A DNA stretch of 64,000 nucleotides from Diplocarpon mali. Taxonomy: Eukaryota; Ascomycota; Leotiomycetes; Helotiales; Drepanopezizaceae. Positions 42,878 through 53,926 of this stretch are shown one piece after another (position 1 is the stretch's first letter; every line of letters begins with the position of its first letter). Position numbers and translations under genes: made by a program. The DNA lies in contig JAENRP010000016.1 in NCBI GenBank assembly GCA_024741835.1, positions 226,568-290,567 on the forward strand, given 5' to 3'. The notes under the pieces are model-generated. The model was not told the origin of the DNA. It did not search any database and saw only the letters and a list, made by a program, of their open reading frames with translations.

Positions 42878-45656
42878 ATGGAGGCCCCCATCAGCGACAG
42901 ACTCCGCGACGAGACGGCCTCGAGATTACCTAGCTACCGCCATACTGATCTCTGCTCGGTCAAAGCGTATCCCCCCCAGCCGCTCGACCACGCAGGCTCA
43001 ACTTCTCAAGATCAGAATCGAAACCTCTTCACCCCGTCGTCGACGGCCGCGCAGAAGAATCCGCACGGAGATTCACCTCGAATAATGCTACGGCAGTCGA
43101 ACTTCCCCTTGGATGTCAATGCTCCGGCCGTCCCTTCTTCCCCTTCCCCGTCCCCATCTCCGTGCCTCTCCCCATCCCCCTCCCCCTCCCCCTCCCCCTC
43201 CCCCTCCCTCTCCCTCTCCCCACCCGGAAGCGCAGCAGCAGACAACTTCACCGACGCGCGACGAGGCCGCGATGGTTTGACTGCACAGCGAGGAGTCCTG
43301 TCCGCCGAACCGAACCCTACGACGAACTGGGTCACGCAGCAACAGATGCAGTCCATGATGATCGCGCCGGAAGGAGAAGGCCAAGGTCAAGGTCAAGGCC
43401 AGACGCAGAGTCAATGTCAGGCTCAAGGGCCCCGTCAGCACAGAGAATATAATAACCACGAAGGAGAGCCGGCCCGACGTCGTCTCTCGCGCTCGATGAC
43501 CGACCCGGCAGCACGCCCGCTCATAAGACCCATCAGGGGCTTCAAGCTGTCTTCGCAACGAAAGAGCCCCGACCGTGCCGAGATGGTGTCGCCCCGCACA
43601 TTCCACCCCGATAGCGATGATGCTAATGCAAAGACGCTACGCGCCCTCGAAGGGGGTGGCCGTGACAACGCCCATCGCATGTCCGCCCAGCTCGAGCAGC
43701 AGGACGAGCACCACAGCGACGAGAGCGATTTGTTCCTCCGGGCAGCGCGCGAAGAGGAGCGATATTCCAGGAGCAACCTGGGCACGAACGAGGCATCTCC
43801 ACACCAGACGAACAGCCCGCGATCGCGACATCCGCCCGGCTCTGCTACGGCCTTCCAGCAAGATACCAAGGTCCGTAACTGAACACTTTTCCAGCTCTCA
43901 CACTGGGCGGTGGGGCCGGAAAGCCATGTGCGGCTTGGCTTGACCTCAACTACTGACCAATTCCTAGTCTCGATTCGGGCAGCGCGCCTCCCTGCCGACC
44001 TCCAGTACCTCGCCCTTCCCAACCTCCATCACTCGTCGTCGCGGATCCGATCAGGAGTCCGCTGTGAGCGGAACGCGACCGATGGAGGACCAAGAAAGCA
44101 TTGCGCAGGCCTTGACTTATCGCCCAGCGGGCAGGGATCGCCCGGGGGCCCTGGAGGATAATTATCGGAACAGATATAACCTTGTCAGCTCACGGTCTAC
44201 CCCTTCAACACCAAGGGGCTCCGGAGCGAGGGAGCTCTCTCCTGATCAGACGCCCTACGGTGGTCGTCGGCCCTCGACCCTGGAGACGAACCTGCCTCCA
44301 CGATCTTATCGACAATCAAATCTATCACACCCGAGTCGAACCTACAACTCCTCCCCTCTAGCTCCACGCACGTCGGACATGCACGAGGTGTCTGAGACCC
44401 CTCGTGCAGTAGAAGGTACAGAATCGACGGTTTCGACGACCGCCCCATCAACCGTGTGGGACGAGTTGGAGGAGTTGAAATCGCGCATACACCGATTGGA
44501 GTTGACCGGAAAGCTGCCCCCCACATCCGGTGCTGCCATGTCTCGACCTCCGACGGCGACAACGACTGTCACTACAATTTCATCTTCCCCCAAGCAACGT
44601 GGTCGTGATAACAGCTTCTCGCCTGTCGAGCCCGCCGGCCAGATGGCCCCGCACGAAGTACATCCTCTCCTGCAAGCCGCGTTGGCAAAATCGAAACCGC
44701 TCGTGAGCTCAGACATCTACAAAGCGCTGGAGGCTTCCGCTGCAGACGCTCTGGCGATCACCACCATGATGGGAACCTCGGGTCAGCCTGGGCCAATATC
44801 GAGCTCGCAGTCTACCCTCGGTGGTAATCCATCTGTCTCTGATCGACAGGTTCGGCGGAAAGCAGACAGTATGTGTCGGAGCTTAACAGAATTATGCCTT
44901 GCCCTGTCCGAGGGAAAGAAGGAGCCCGCCCCTCCTGTGATCAGCACACCTGTAGAGCGGTCTGCCGGTCACGAAACGGAGGTGCGTGCCAGTATCGAAC
45001 CTATCAATACACAACTTTCATTAGTGACAACGAATCTCACTCGAGCCATATCCAACCCGCGGGGGCTTAGCCGACTCGAGGCTCGCCGGAGCAGCCTCTT
45101 GGCTACAAGTACTTTACCCAGCCCACGTTATACTCCTTCGGAAGCTGGAAGCTCCACGCAGTCTCTCATGGCTGGACGGCGAACATCCTTGCTCCTCAGA
45201 CCCCGACGGGCCGCCACAGAGGAACCAGCAGATGCAGATGACGCTCGATTTCGTACTTCCCCCATCGCTTCAAGCGAAATTGGTCGTATCGGGATATCTC
45301 CGCGAGGCTACGCGCCTCAGAAGCCTCTTCCGGAGAGAACGCCAACTATGGCCGCGCAGTCTTCCTTGCCAGTCCGAAGAAGTTATCAATCTCCGGGCCT
45401 GACGAACACTGTCCCGGCTCCCAGACCACCGATCTCGATGCTGAGTAACAGAAAGTTCTTGGACCGCACAACACCTGAACGGGACACTGCCAGCGCTGTA
45501 GGGCTGGCGGCCGAGGATCGTGGACAAAGACGCCCATCCGTGGGATACGGGAATCCTCAACCAGGTCGAACGGGTAGTCTCACTCGGAGGACGAACCAGC
45601 CAAACGCTGCCGAATTGTCTCCTGGTCATCCAGGAGGACTTCAATCATCTCACTAG
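42878..45656 (+). CDS. Large disordered fungal protein with short coiled coil
   Basis: A conserved-looking Pezizomycotina protein without an assigned function. Two exons, 42878-43870 and 43968-45656, give 893 residues; the 97-bp intron has a CTGAC branch-like site and TAG end and joins DTK to SRFGQRASLP. The start at the ATG at 42878 (MEAPISDRLRDETASRLPSY) is preferred because the frame upstream has no ATG. Most of the protein is Ser/Pro/Arg-rich and disordered. It contains an SP-dipeptide run (about residues 87-116) and a GQGQGQ run. A predicted coiled coil, VWDELEELKSRIHRLELTGK, lies near residue 465, followed by helical SDRQVRRKADSMCRSLTELC. Similar fungal proteins have been annotated as LPXTG-like wall proteins, but no signal peptide or sorting signal is visible here; a cytoplasmic scaffold is more likely. 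Confidence 0.75.
43135..43225. repeat. TCCCCx hexamer repeat inside coding sequence
   Basis: About fourteen hexamers of the TCCCCC/TCCCCA/TCCCTC type, coding for Ser-Pro and Ser-Leu dipeptides. Length changes in hexamers keep the frame. Confidence 0.92.
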
Positions 45657-46514
45657 GTCTCATCGTGATACCCTCAATTGTGCCCAATATTTTGCTTTGG
45701 AGTTTTGGGAAGGGCCAGTACGACGGATTCCCCGGATGAGATTCCAGAAACTAACGTTCCTACCATACGGATTATGGATTTCGGCATGGGAAACGCGCAC
45801 TCTCGCGATGACCAGCACTCACATCACGGCAAGTAAAGCGAACAACGAAGATGACAGAAAGAAAACGCCAAACAGCAAGAAGAACGACACGGGTAGAAAC
45901 GACGGCACGAAAAAACCAACTCGATCATTGGGGTTTACGGATGCATGCGTGTACAGAGGAAGATGCTACCATGTAAATATTGCTGCCTTTTTGCTTCGCG
46001 AATTTGCCGGCCCGTGTGACACCAGGCGCGGAGTTGCTGAGAAACTGTACACTACTACCGTGCTATAACGATTGACACACTTTTTTCCTTCCTTTGTTTG
46101 ATATGTTAGGCTTCGGGGTACGCATAGTTAGATTCTAGGAAGCTTGCTTAGGGATTGGATGTGCCGTCACTGGCTCGGATGGGCATCATGAATGTATATC
46201 ATACCTTTCTGGTCTACAATTGTCTCTCACTCAAGACTGAAATCTGGCGTGATGTGGGGGTCTAGCTAGGTGAGCGACAATAATTCATTGCGTGGCAGGT
46301 GTCGGCTTCTTCATATTTGAGACATTCGCAGATTTCGGGGTATACTAGGGCCAGACTGGATACAATAGGACTACTTGGAGATAGCCGTGTCCACGCCACA
46401 ACACAAGACCACCCAACACATCCAATGTCGAGTTTCAAGTACTGTCAGACCAAAGTTATGCTTCTCCCCAGTCTCGATCCTTCCCTGGAAGGCCGAATCG
46501 GTTCTTCCGAAAAA
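45657..46514. other. Intergenic (convergent 3' flanks)
   Basis: 3' flanks of the disordered-protein gene and the F-box gene. The reading frame at 45520-46068 overlaps the end of the former in another frame and is not considered a gene. Confidence 0.45.
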
Positions 46515-47903
46515 TCAACTAAACAAATGCGAAATATCATCCCCCTCCCCCATCGGCCACTCTGCCCCGTCCACGACAAACCTCTCGACATCCCTCGTCC
46601 GCCGCTCCTTGGCATAGAGCTCGGCCTCGGCCCAATCCTCGCGGTAGATCGGCCACAGCAACCACGTCTCCCCGTCCGGCTCGGCCCACTTCACCAGTCC
46701 CGCCAGCTGAAACCTCTCGAGCCGGCCCCCCGCCGCGCCGGCACCCACCACATCCCTCACACGCTCCAGGAAGGCCTTCCAGCCGCCCTCGCCGCCGCGC
46801 AGCTCCACGTTCGCGATACACAGCCGCCGCAGCGTCGCGGCGTGGGCGGTGAGGAAGGCGAGGTACCTGGCCGCATCGATCGGCACCCCCGACAGCGTGA
46901 AGGAGTGCAGGCTCGCCAGCGGGGCAGCGACACCGGGGCCGGGGCCAGGCACAAAGTCAAACGGGACGCGGTGCTGGCTCTGGAACTTGATGGACAGCTC
47001 CTCCAGGTGCGGCGTCGCGGAGATCATCTGGTGGACCGCGGTGCTGCTGCTACTGTTCTCGTTGGCGTTGCCGCTGCCGTTGGCCGCGAACGCCAGCGCC
47101 GCGAGACTGATCAGCACGTCATTGACGACCAGGTGCAGGGAGCGCAGGGCGTGCAGGTGCGCGCCGAAATTCCAGGGGACGGGCTGGATCGGGTCTTCGT
47201 CTGCGTAGAACCAGGGGCTGGCGAGGAAGAAGTTGCTGTTGAACTGCTCGTGCCGGAAGTGCCGCAGCACGATGTCGGCTTCCTGGGCTGCCGACAGGAT
47301 GTTCAGCAGTCTCTGCGGGCCCTGGCGCATCTGCGCGTGCCGGTACGTCTCGAGGCTGTACTCGTCCCAGACTCTGCGCAGGAGGGGGTGCGTGAAGGGG
47401 TTTGGGCGGCTGATGTGCAGGGTTTGCAGGTGGGGGATGCTGCGGAAGGCGAGCGTGAGCAGCGCGGTGCTCTCGGGGATCGGGCTGGAGACAGTTCGCG
47501 CGATGAGGGTGTCGAGTTCTGACAGCGCGGCCTGCTCTTCGAGAGTGGGTACGAAGTCGATGACTTCGTACTTTCGGAAATGCACGTGGCGTGAGCAGAC
47601 GATCGAGCGGAGGTAGACGGGGTCCCAGTCATTGCTGTGGAAGTTGATGGTCCTGACGATGCGGGCTGCGTGACGAGCGACGGCGGGGCTACTGCCTATG
47701 CTGAGTAGTCGGGAAATGTCCAGTGCAGAGGACTTGACGACGAATGTAGGGAGGAGCAACAGCTCGATGCCGACCGCTGCCCAGCTGTGTGATACCAAAC
47801 GCATCGACTTCAAGGTCGAGAGGTCGACATGGTCGTAGATGAGTCGTTTGACTTCGAAAGGGAGGGTGAGTTCGGTCATCAGGACAGGGCGTTGATACGA
47901 CAA
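46515..47903 (-). CDS. F-box protein
   Basis: A single-exon protein of 462 residues. An F-box-like motif covers about residues 11-50 (LTLPFEVKRLIYDHVDLSTL, then KSMRLVSHSWAAVG), which recruits Skp1 and so places the protein in an SCF ubiquitin ligase. The rest has irregular leucine-rich strands (HLQTLHISRPN, HALRSLHLVVND, HLEELSIKFQSQ, LRRLCIANVEL), as in many fungal F-box proteins, and would be the substrate-binding part. Two starts are possible, the ATG at 47903 (MSYQRPVL) and an in-frame ATG eight codons later (MTELTLPFE); the second is closer to the F-box. High GC in the third codon position supports coding. The target is unknown. Confidence 0.85.
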   Translation of the reverse strand: MSYQRPVLMTELTLPFEVKRLIYDHVDLSTLKSMRLVSHSWAAVGIELLLLPTFVVKSSALDISRLLSIGSSPAVARHAARIVRTINFHSNDWDPVYLRSIVCSRHVHFRKYEVIDFVPTLEEQAALSELDTLIARTVSSPIPESTALLTLAFRSIPHLQTLHISRPNPFTHPLLRRVWDEYSLETYRHAQMRQGPQRLLNILSAAQEADIVLRHFRHEQFNSNFFLASPWFYADEDPIQPVPWNFGAHLHALRSLHLVVNDVLISLAALAFAANGSGNANENSSSSTAVHQMISATPHLEELSIKFQSQHRVPFDFVPGPGPGVAAPLASLHSFTLSGVPIDAARYLAFLTAHAATLRRLCIANVELRGGEGGWKAFLERVRDVVGAGAAGGRLERFQLAGLVKWAEPDGETWLLWPIYREDWAEAELYAKERRTRDVERFVVDGAEWPMGEGDDISHLFS

Positions 47904-49603
47904 TCCGCATCCAAGAATTCACCGCCGCCTTTGTTGCAAGCTACCTTACCTACGTATGTCAATAAGTGTCGTTGAAACGGCTCTCGCTAAGCGATTACGT
48001 AATACGTAGCCGTGAGTGAATCCATATCCGAGGGAGGTCCCTTTTTCCTTCACGACTCAGGTGGAGATTTAATCTTCATATGTCTCTAGGGCATGAGGAG
48101 CGAGAGGGTACCTCCCTTGCTACGTGTACTTATTCTCTCTGGCATACTGGGCGGATGCGGGCAAACGGCCGTGGGGGAAACCAGAGTCAGAGTTCCGTGT
48201 TCATGTAGTTTTCTTGAGCCAGATGGTCACTCAGGAGAGGCGCGTCGCATTGAGCCACGAAAGAAACCTCGCAATCCTGCCTGTCCAGCCTGAGGGAGAA
48301 TAGGAAAGCTTGGCGGATCGACAACAGCGACCGAGCCATGGCGGAGATTGTAGTTGCAGGACTCTCGGCTTGTGGAATGGTATCCGCAAGACCGAAGGCC
48401 CGAGGCCCCAAGGACCCAGAAGGAGTTGAGAAGCAACGTCAACAACTTACTCGTGCAGGTGCGGACGGAATATCCTTGGGAGGGGTACGAAAGTGGTCTT
48501 GGATACAAGTGTGGCTCTCTGGAAATCTCTACTATCGATTGCTCTCCTGTAGCCGACATCTGTCGGATTTGAAGTGGTCGGCCTACATCATCGCGAGAGC
48601 TTCTCGTGTTTCTTGCCCAAGGATTGAGACGTACTCACTTTGTTCAGTGGGCTGCCAATCAAAAGCCGATTTCACTAGCCGTGAGGAGAGATCATGATAA
48701 TCACAAATCCGCAGCGATTTTTGATTCCCGAACCTTTTGGCACTTATTTACATCGCAATTTTGGCTCCGGGATTTTAACACCCAATCAATGTCCCAACTA
48801 GGCCTTTCTATAGTGCGCTGGATACTCGCAAGACCTGGAATAATCCAGCTTAGCCGACGCTTCGTTTTGAAAGCGCTGATAAATCGATTGAAACGCACTC
48901 CGTTCACGGCACATAAAATGAGACCCGAGATCTCTCGCGGATCTGTGTTTTTTTGAACAGCAGGAAGCGCCCTACGGTGGAAATGCCGAGCGATAAGTTC
49001 GCACTGTATTTGCAGTACACTCACTGAATAAAAGCGAGTGCTCCCTTTTCCCCCCCTGCGCCCAAGGATCGAAGGCCCAGATTTACAGCCCATTCAACAA
49101 GCGGTTAGAAAGGACTCGCTCTACGGTCCGACGAACTGGATCGGAGGATTTTACCACAATCATGCGGAACTGATTGAACAAGATTCTCCGCCCCGAGAAA
49201 GTATAACTCTGCTGTTTCCGATGAGGTAGGTACGTTATGTATCTAGAGAGCCGGCTTATAATTATGAAAACGCGAGGTTGATCAGGGGTGGACGGCGATT
49301 CGAAGAATAAAAAGAAGGAAAAAGGCTTATAGTTTGTTGCTAGGGAGCGAGGTTATTGAGGCACCAGGGTGTTGAACAGGCAGATCTTGGGCCGGACTAT
49401 TTAGTTTTACTAGACTCGGAGGCTTGACATTGAGCTGGACACAGAATGAGGATTGGGATCCAAAAGTGTCGTGTGTGAGCGTGCACTGAGTAAGTGGCAT
49501 TACGAAATTCATCGTCGGTCGTCGTTGTAATACTTAGGAGCTATCTACCCAGGTGCCTGTATGACTCGCTTACTAGCTCCCCGTCACGCGACTCACTAAC
49601 ATC
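47904..49603. other. Intergenic
   Basis: Upstream regions of the F-box gene (minus) and the tRNA phosphotransferase gene (plus). A plus-strand frame from 48338 begins MAEIVVAGLSACGM, which faintly recalls the N-terminus of fungal STAND-type proteins, but nothing downstream supports this. No gene called. Confidence 0.4.
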
Positions 49604-50861
49604 ATGTTCTGGAAGAGCCTCGCAAGAAACAGAGGAGGTTTCTCGTTTCTTTCCATGCCATTCAGCTCGAATGCACGCATCAGGGTGAACTCGGAATCGG
49701 ATTATCCAGGGGCATCCACCAGCACTTTGCGCTACAGCGCTATGGAAGCTATCAACAAGGCTGAAGAGCTAGACACTGCTAATAACAGGGGTGATGGAGA
49801 AGGGCATCCGAGGCCCAGGGACAAAGGTGGTCGCGGAGGCCGAGGTGGAAAGAGAGGCGGTGGAGCCAGGGGGGAGATGAGTAGAGATGTTGTGGTGTCG
49901 AAGGCGCTTTCGAGGCTTTTAAGACATGCTGCTGTAGAGGCGGGCCTGGAGCTGGATGCTGAGGGCTTTGCGAGTGTAGAGCAAGTTGTAAGTATTCATA
50001 CCCGATCTTTGCAGGACCGAATATGTTCCTATAAACAAAGAGGTTCTGGGGAATTGTACACTTGCTAATCTTTGAGGATAGATGAAATGGCCTCGATTAA
50101 AGTCCATTCAGATCACTTTTGAGGACATAAAAACTGCCGTCTCAGACAACGCCAAGCACCGCTTCTCCATGAAGCCCAATCCATCCCTCAAGACGCTTCC
50201 GAATCTCACCTCGGAAGACCCCTCGGACTGGGTCATCCGCGCCAACCAGGGCCATAGCATTGGCATTGACTCAGCATCGCTACTCGTTCCCATTACCCTG
50301 GAAGCAGGTAACGTCCCCGATATCGTTGTTCACGGTACTTATTTCGCTTTCTATCAATCGATTGTAGAGTCCGGCGGCTTGAAGAAGATGAGCAGAGACC
50401 ACATTCATTTCAGCACCGGCCTGCCCGAGGATAAGCAGGGGGTTATCAGTGGAATGAGGAACGATGCTGAGATTCTGATCTATGTGAATATCAAGCAGAG
50501 CTTAGAGGATAGCGGTGTACTTTGGTGGCTTAGTGAGAATGGGGTAGTTCTGACAGAAGGCGATGAGAATGGGGTCTTGGGAACGAAATATTGGAAGAAG
50601 GTCGAGGGTCGGAAGGCAGATGTCGGAGTCCTGTGGGAGGATGGAAAGCAGCTTGGGGAGCTGCCGAAGGCTTTCAGGAATCGGAAGGCGCCAATGGGAA
50701 AGGGCCCAAGGAGTAATGGTCTGGATGAGAACAAGGGTAGGAATTCTGAAAGAGGACAAGGACGAAGGGGAGGGGGAAGAGGAAGAGGGAGGGGAGGAAG
50801 TTCTGGTGGTGCCGAAGGTTTTGGTGGAATAAAAACCAACGAATCCTCAAAATGCACATAG
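49604..50861 (+). CDS. TPT1: tRNA 2'-phosphotransferase (Tpt1/KptA family)
   Basis: The last enzyme of fungal tRNA splicing: it transfers the 2'-phosphate left at the ligated junction to NAD+, giving ADP-ribose 1'',2''-cyclic phosphate. Two exons, 49604-49987 and 50082-50861, flank a 94-bp GTAAGT...TAG intron that joins VEQV to MKWPRLK. Catalytic landmarks are present in order: SRLLRHAA (Arg-His), RANQGHS, HGTYFAFYQSIVESG and RDHIHFS. The C-terminus has a Gly/Arg-rich tail (RRGGGRGRGRGG) and a similar patch precedes the domain, likely aiding RNA binding. From the first ATG the protein is 387 residues; an in-frame ATG at 49742 (MEAINKAEELD) gives 341 and is nearer the usual start. The extra 46 residues are Arg/Ser/Phe-rich and lack acidic residues in the first 28. 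Confidence 0.93.
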
Positions 50862-51209
50862 CAATTTCAAATCCCCCCCCCTCCCACAAATCTATAGTTT
50901 TCCTTCGACCAAAACGAGAATGACAACTTAGGTGGAAGATCCAGTGTGATGATGCGGAAGTTGACATACGCGAGTCATAAGAGCGCAACGTGACACAGTG
51001 TATCCATGAAAAATCACCTGATAAAACAAAAACACTGTGAAGGAAACCCGCAACAAGCCCTTGATTATGAACTCCTCCAGGACTCCCGTCAATCCCTCAT
51101 ATCCAGTGTATCGAGTTCGTATCTCGTTAATTGGTCAATCGCCCAAAGCACGTTCCCAAATCGTCGGAAATAACTTAACACCAGCCAGCCCCAGCAGCCA
51201 TCCACACGC
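50862..51209. other. Intergenic (convergent 3' flanks)
   Basis: Short 3' flanks of TPT1 and the dsRNA-binding-like gene. Nothing recognised. Confidence 0.5.
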
Positions 51210-52302
51210 CTAGATCTTGTTTGTCTTGATGGAAGAATCTGGCGAGCTATCAAGAGAACGTTTTCTTTTCTTGTCCTCCTCGTTGCGCTGGTTTTCGATG
51301 TCTTTCATGAATGCGTAGACTAATTTAGCAATCGCCTCTTTGGCGTGCTTCTTTCCGAAAACATTCTTGACCTCTCCAACTTTACCGTCGATGCGTGGAT
51401 CCATTCCAAAGTTCGCGAACCCATTCCAGAGGGATCCGTTTTGAACAACGGCAGCCAATTCGTAGCGAGGGGGGGCGAAACCAAGGCGAGTACATATTAC
51501 CGGGACTAGACTAGTGTATGAAGGATTTACGTCTTTCGGATCATTGATTCTGGCTTTTGATGCTGCAGGTGGAGTTGTGACCTTGGGGAATTTGACTGAC
51601 CCATCGGCTGGCATGTATTTATTTTCAATTAACCACTATATAAGAGTAAGCGTGGCCATCTCCAGTATTGGGGGTAAGGGCTATAATTTGGCTTTCAGAG
51701 TTCAACTCCAGGCCATAAAATAAAGAGCTTTTACAATGAGATTTTGTACATACATCAATGGCTTTCTTGGCAGCGTACTTCTTAGCCTGCTTCTTCGTAC
51801 CAAAGGATACAATCTTTGTACTGTAACCTAAGCTGTTATTGCCAAAGAGCTCAGAGCTCTCAGCAATAGTCAGGGTGCAACGGAATCTCAAAGTGATACC
51901 GGTGGCATCTTGGCTCTCATCCCAGATTATTCCGTTATCAGCACCGGCAACTGGGTGCACATCTCTGTACTCTGTATTGGTGTCAGATGGAGAAGTCTTT
52001 CCACACGTGAAAGGTCTCTTACGCTGGAGAGTTCCGATCCAGTTCTTATCTCCCATCTCCTCGTTTGCGAGCTGCTCAATTGCAAGTGCCTCAAGATCAA
52101 TTGTGGGTTTGGGTTTCTTGGCGGCTGGGACAGGAACTGGCGTGTTTGCAGCTTCAGATGCATCTTTTTCTTCTTGCTCACGAGTGAACGCATCCATATC
52201 CTTGAAGGACAGAGAGATGGCTTCATGAGCTTCATCGACCTGCTTCATCTTGAGAGTGAGATGAACCCAACGGCTTAAAGTTTCGGTTTGAAAACTGATC
52301 AA
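51210..52302 (-). CDS. Double-stranded-RNA-binding-domain-like protein
   Basis: Two exons (52302-51754 and 51635-51210) around a 118-bp GTATGT...TATAG intron that joins KKAID to WLIENKYMPADG. The full frame is 324 residues; an in-frame ATG at 52248 (MKQVDEAHEAISL) gives 306 and follows a possible acceptor (ctctcaag), so the first 18 residues are doubtful. Near the end of exon 1 the pattern GYSTKIVSFGTKKQAKKYAAKKAID matches the last strand and final helix of a dsRNA-binding fold. A second similar pattern in exon 2 (GFAPPRYELAAVV ... GKVGEVKNVFGKKHAKEAIA) looks like another copy. The C-terminus is basic (KKRKRS). No catalytic domain is visible. Role in RNA binding is inferred from the fold pattern. 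Its upstream flank ends in a retrotransposon LTR only about 200 bp away. Confidence 0.78.
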
Positions 52303-52503
52303 ACAGTCAGTGAGAGCGAGGAGAAGATTGTCCCGTCGATCAATCTTCTTGAATTATGGAGTAGAGCCGCGTCGATATCAGGATCGTAGGGTAGTTTTCG
52401 GCCGCAGAGATAATTCACAAGGAGGAGCAAAATGAGGGAAGGGGTTGGTGAGATGTAGAGCAAGGTGTTGTAGGAAGAAGCCAGGGATGTACCGTAGTGA
52501 GTC
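52303..52503. other. Truncated upstream flank of dsRNA-binding-like gene
   Basis: About 200 bp between the start codon and the LTR of element C. The last five bases (gagtc, 52499-52503) would be one side of the target-site duplication. Confidence 0.5.
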
Positions 52504-52760
52504 TGTTGGTTTCACAAGTGTGCGCACTGAATTGATTCTTCTGATTCTTGTATTATGTTGTGCGTTTTGAATACAGAGAGAGCGAGGACTCGAGATATAC
52601 TACCCTGCGTCTGCCTACGCGCTAGCCTGCGCGCTAAGTCACGTGCTAATCGATTCCTTAGTCACCTGACCAACTCTATGCCACTTATTTCTATACTGGC
52701 TACTTTTCTTTAAAGAGCAAAAATCCCTTAGCTCTATAGGAATAGTATGCTGTGTTGCCA
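52504..52760 (-). repeat. 3' LTR of element C
   Basis: Bounded by TG and CA with a polypurine tract inside and a host-gene flank outside. The matching 5' LTR is not in the window. Confidence 0.75.
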
Positions 52761-53731
52761 TCTGTGTTTCCCCTTTTCTAGACTCTCCTAATTTATCTCT
52801 CTACCTATCCTTTAAGTCGTATAGTCATCTGATTTGTAAAGATAAACGTCTATAGAGCTCTATTTGGTGCTCCTTTTGTTATAGTATTAGCTAGGTTATC
52901 TTTCCTATTAATCTAACGTATCTTAGCTAGCTCTCTTCTCTTATATAATTAGCGTAATCCTATGATATTAATTATTAATCGCTTCTCTTTTATAGTACTG
53001 AGCTTAATAAGGCACTTATATAATGAGTATAAGTTAGTATAGATAATAAGAGGGATAGCTAGAAGATTAAGCTATTAAGTAATCAGCTGAATAGTTGTAG
53101 ATAACGCAATTGCCATATCTGCCCCTGCTACTATGCTATAGATCTCAGAAGCTAGAACGCTTCTTGTCACTCTCTTGCTCTTAGTTAACAACTAATGAAT
53201 AAGGTTACCTATAATAGCAAATTCGTCGCCTTTAGTCGAGGTAGCTTCGTTTGCTAAAGTTAGAATATACCCAATCTAGCTACTTAAATCTTTATTATTC
53301 GCAAACGATCTATCAACCTATATAAATAGCTTCGCAGATAATAAATCTAATGGTATTATCTATAAGCTACGCGTTTGATTCTCCATCTGCTATGCTAATC
53401 GCTTATTTAAAGCTTTAACGTCTTCCTTATTAGGCTGTTGGTACTGCGCAGCGACTGAAGTATCGAAAGAAGCTTTAGGCTGGCAGATTAAAGCAATATA
53501 CGCTCCTCTCGCCTGTTAAGCTATATACTTGGCGTTAGGCTCGGTCTAAGACACTAACTATAGCTTTAAACCTTGCCCCTTTTATATAAGAGTTATAGAA
53601 TTATCTCTATAGAGGCGTAGAGTATAGCTATTGAAATTGAGAGGGTTTTCGCAAGTCAGTTGCTCAATCTTCTTGCCTCTAAGCTTGGCTTCTTAAAGCT
53701 TCTTATTCTCAAGTATAGCAAACGCCTTATT
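52504..53731 (-). mobile_element. Copia element C, 3' part (LTR plus RNase H), RIP-damaged
   Basis: A Ty1/Copia-type element read on the minus strand and cut off by element B at 53732. The 3' LTR is 52504-52760 (257 bp, starts tgttgg and ends ttgcca on the plus strand, so TG...CA). A polypurine tract (aaaaggggaaa on the minus strand) lies just inside it at about 52764-52776. Upstream, at about 52850-53700, a continuous frame with scattered TAA/TAG codons encodes the end of a Copia polyprotein. Readable parts include SFDTSVAAQYQQPNKEDVKA, SFANNKDLSS (RNase H active-site strand), KSKRVTRSVLASEIYSIVAG and ADMAIALSTT. It is a different family from A and B. Mutation is lighter than in A/B, and the LTR half nearest the gene is least affected. 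Confidence 0.85.
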
Positions 53732-53926
53732 TATTAAGCTTAAGTAAGTCGGCGCAGTAGGTAAAGGAGGCTTTTAGAGGTCGATGGTCGATATATTAGT
53801 AAGAGTTAGGAAAGGAAGGTTACCCCTTTCTTCCTTGCAGCTATATACGTATCAATATCCTACTGATTAAGCAGTAGGATTATATAATAATACATTAGAG
53901 TAATAGCTATATCACCTATCTTAATA
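53732..53926 (-). repeat. 3' LTR of element B
   Basis: 195 bp, same length as both LTRs of element A and aligning to their reverse complement from end to end (shared ends cttaag... and ...cttaata). Confidence 0.88.

Noticed and set aside
48338..48697. Frame starting MAEIVVAGLSACGM resembling the N-terminus of fungal STAND proteins
   Set aside because: Similarity is limited to a dozen common residues; nothing downstream resembles NACHT or NB-ARC.
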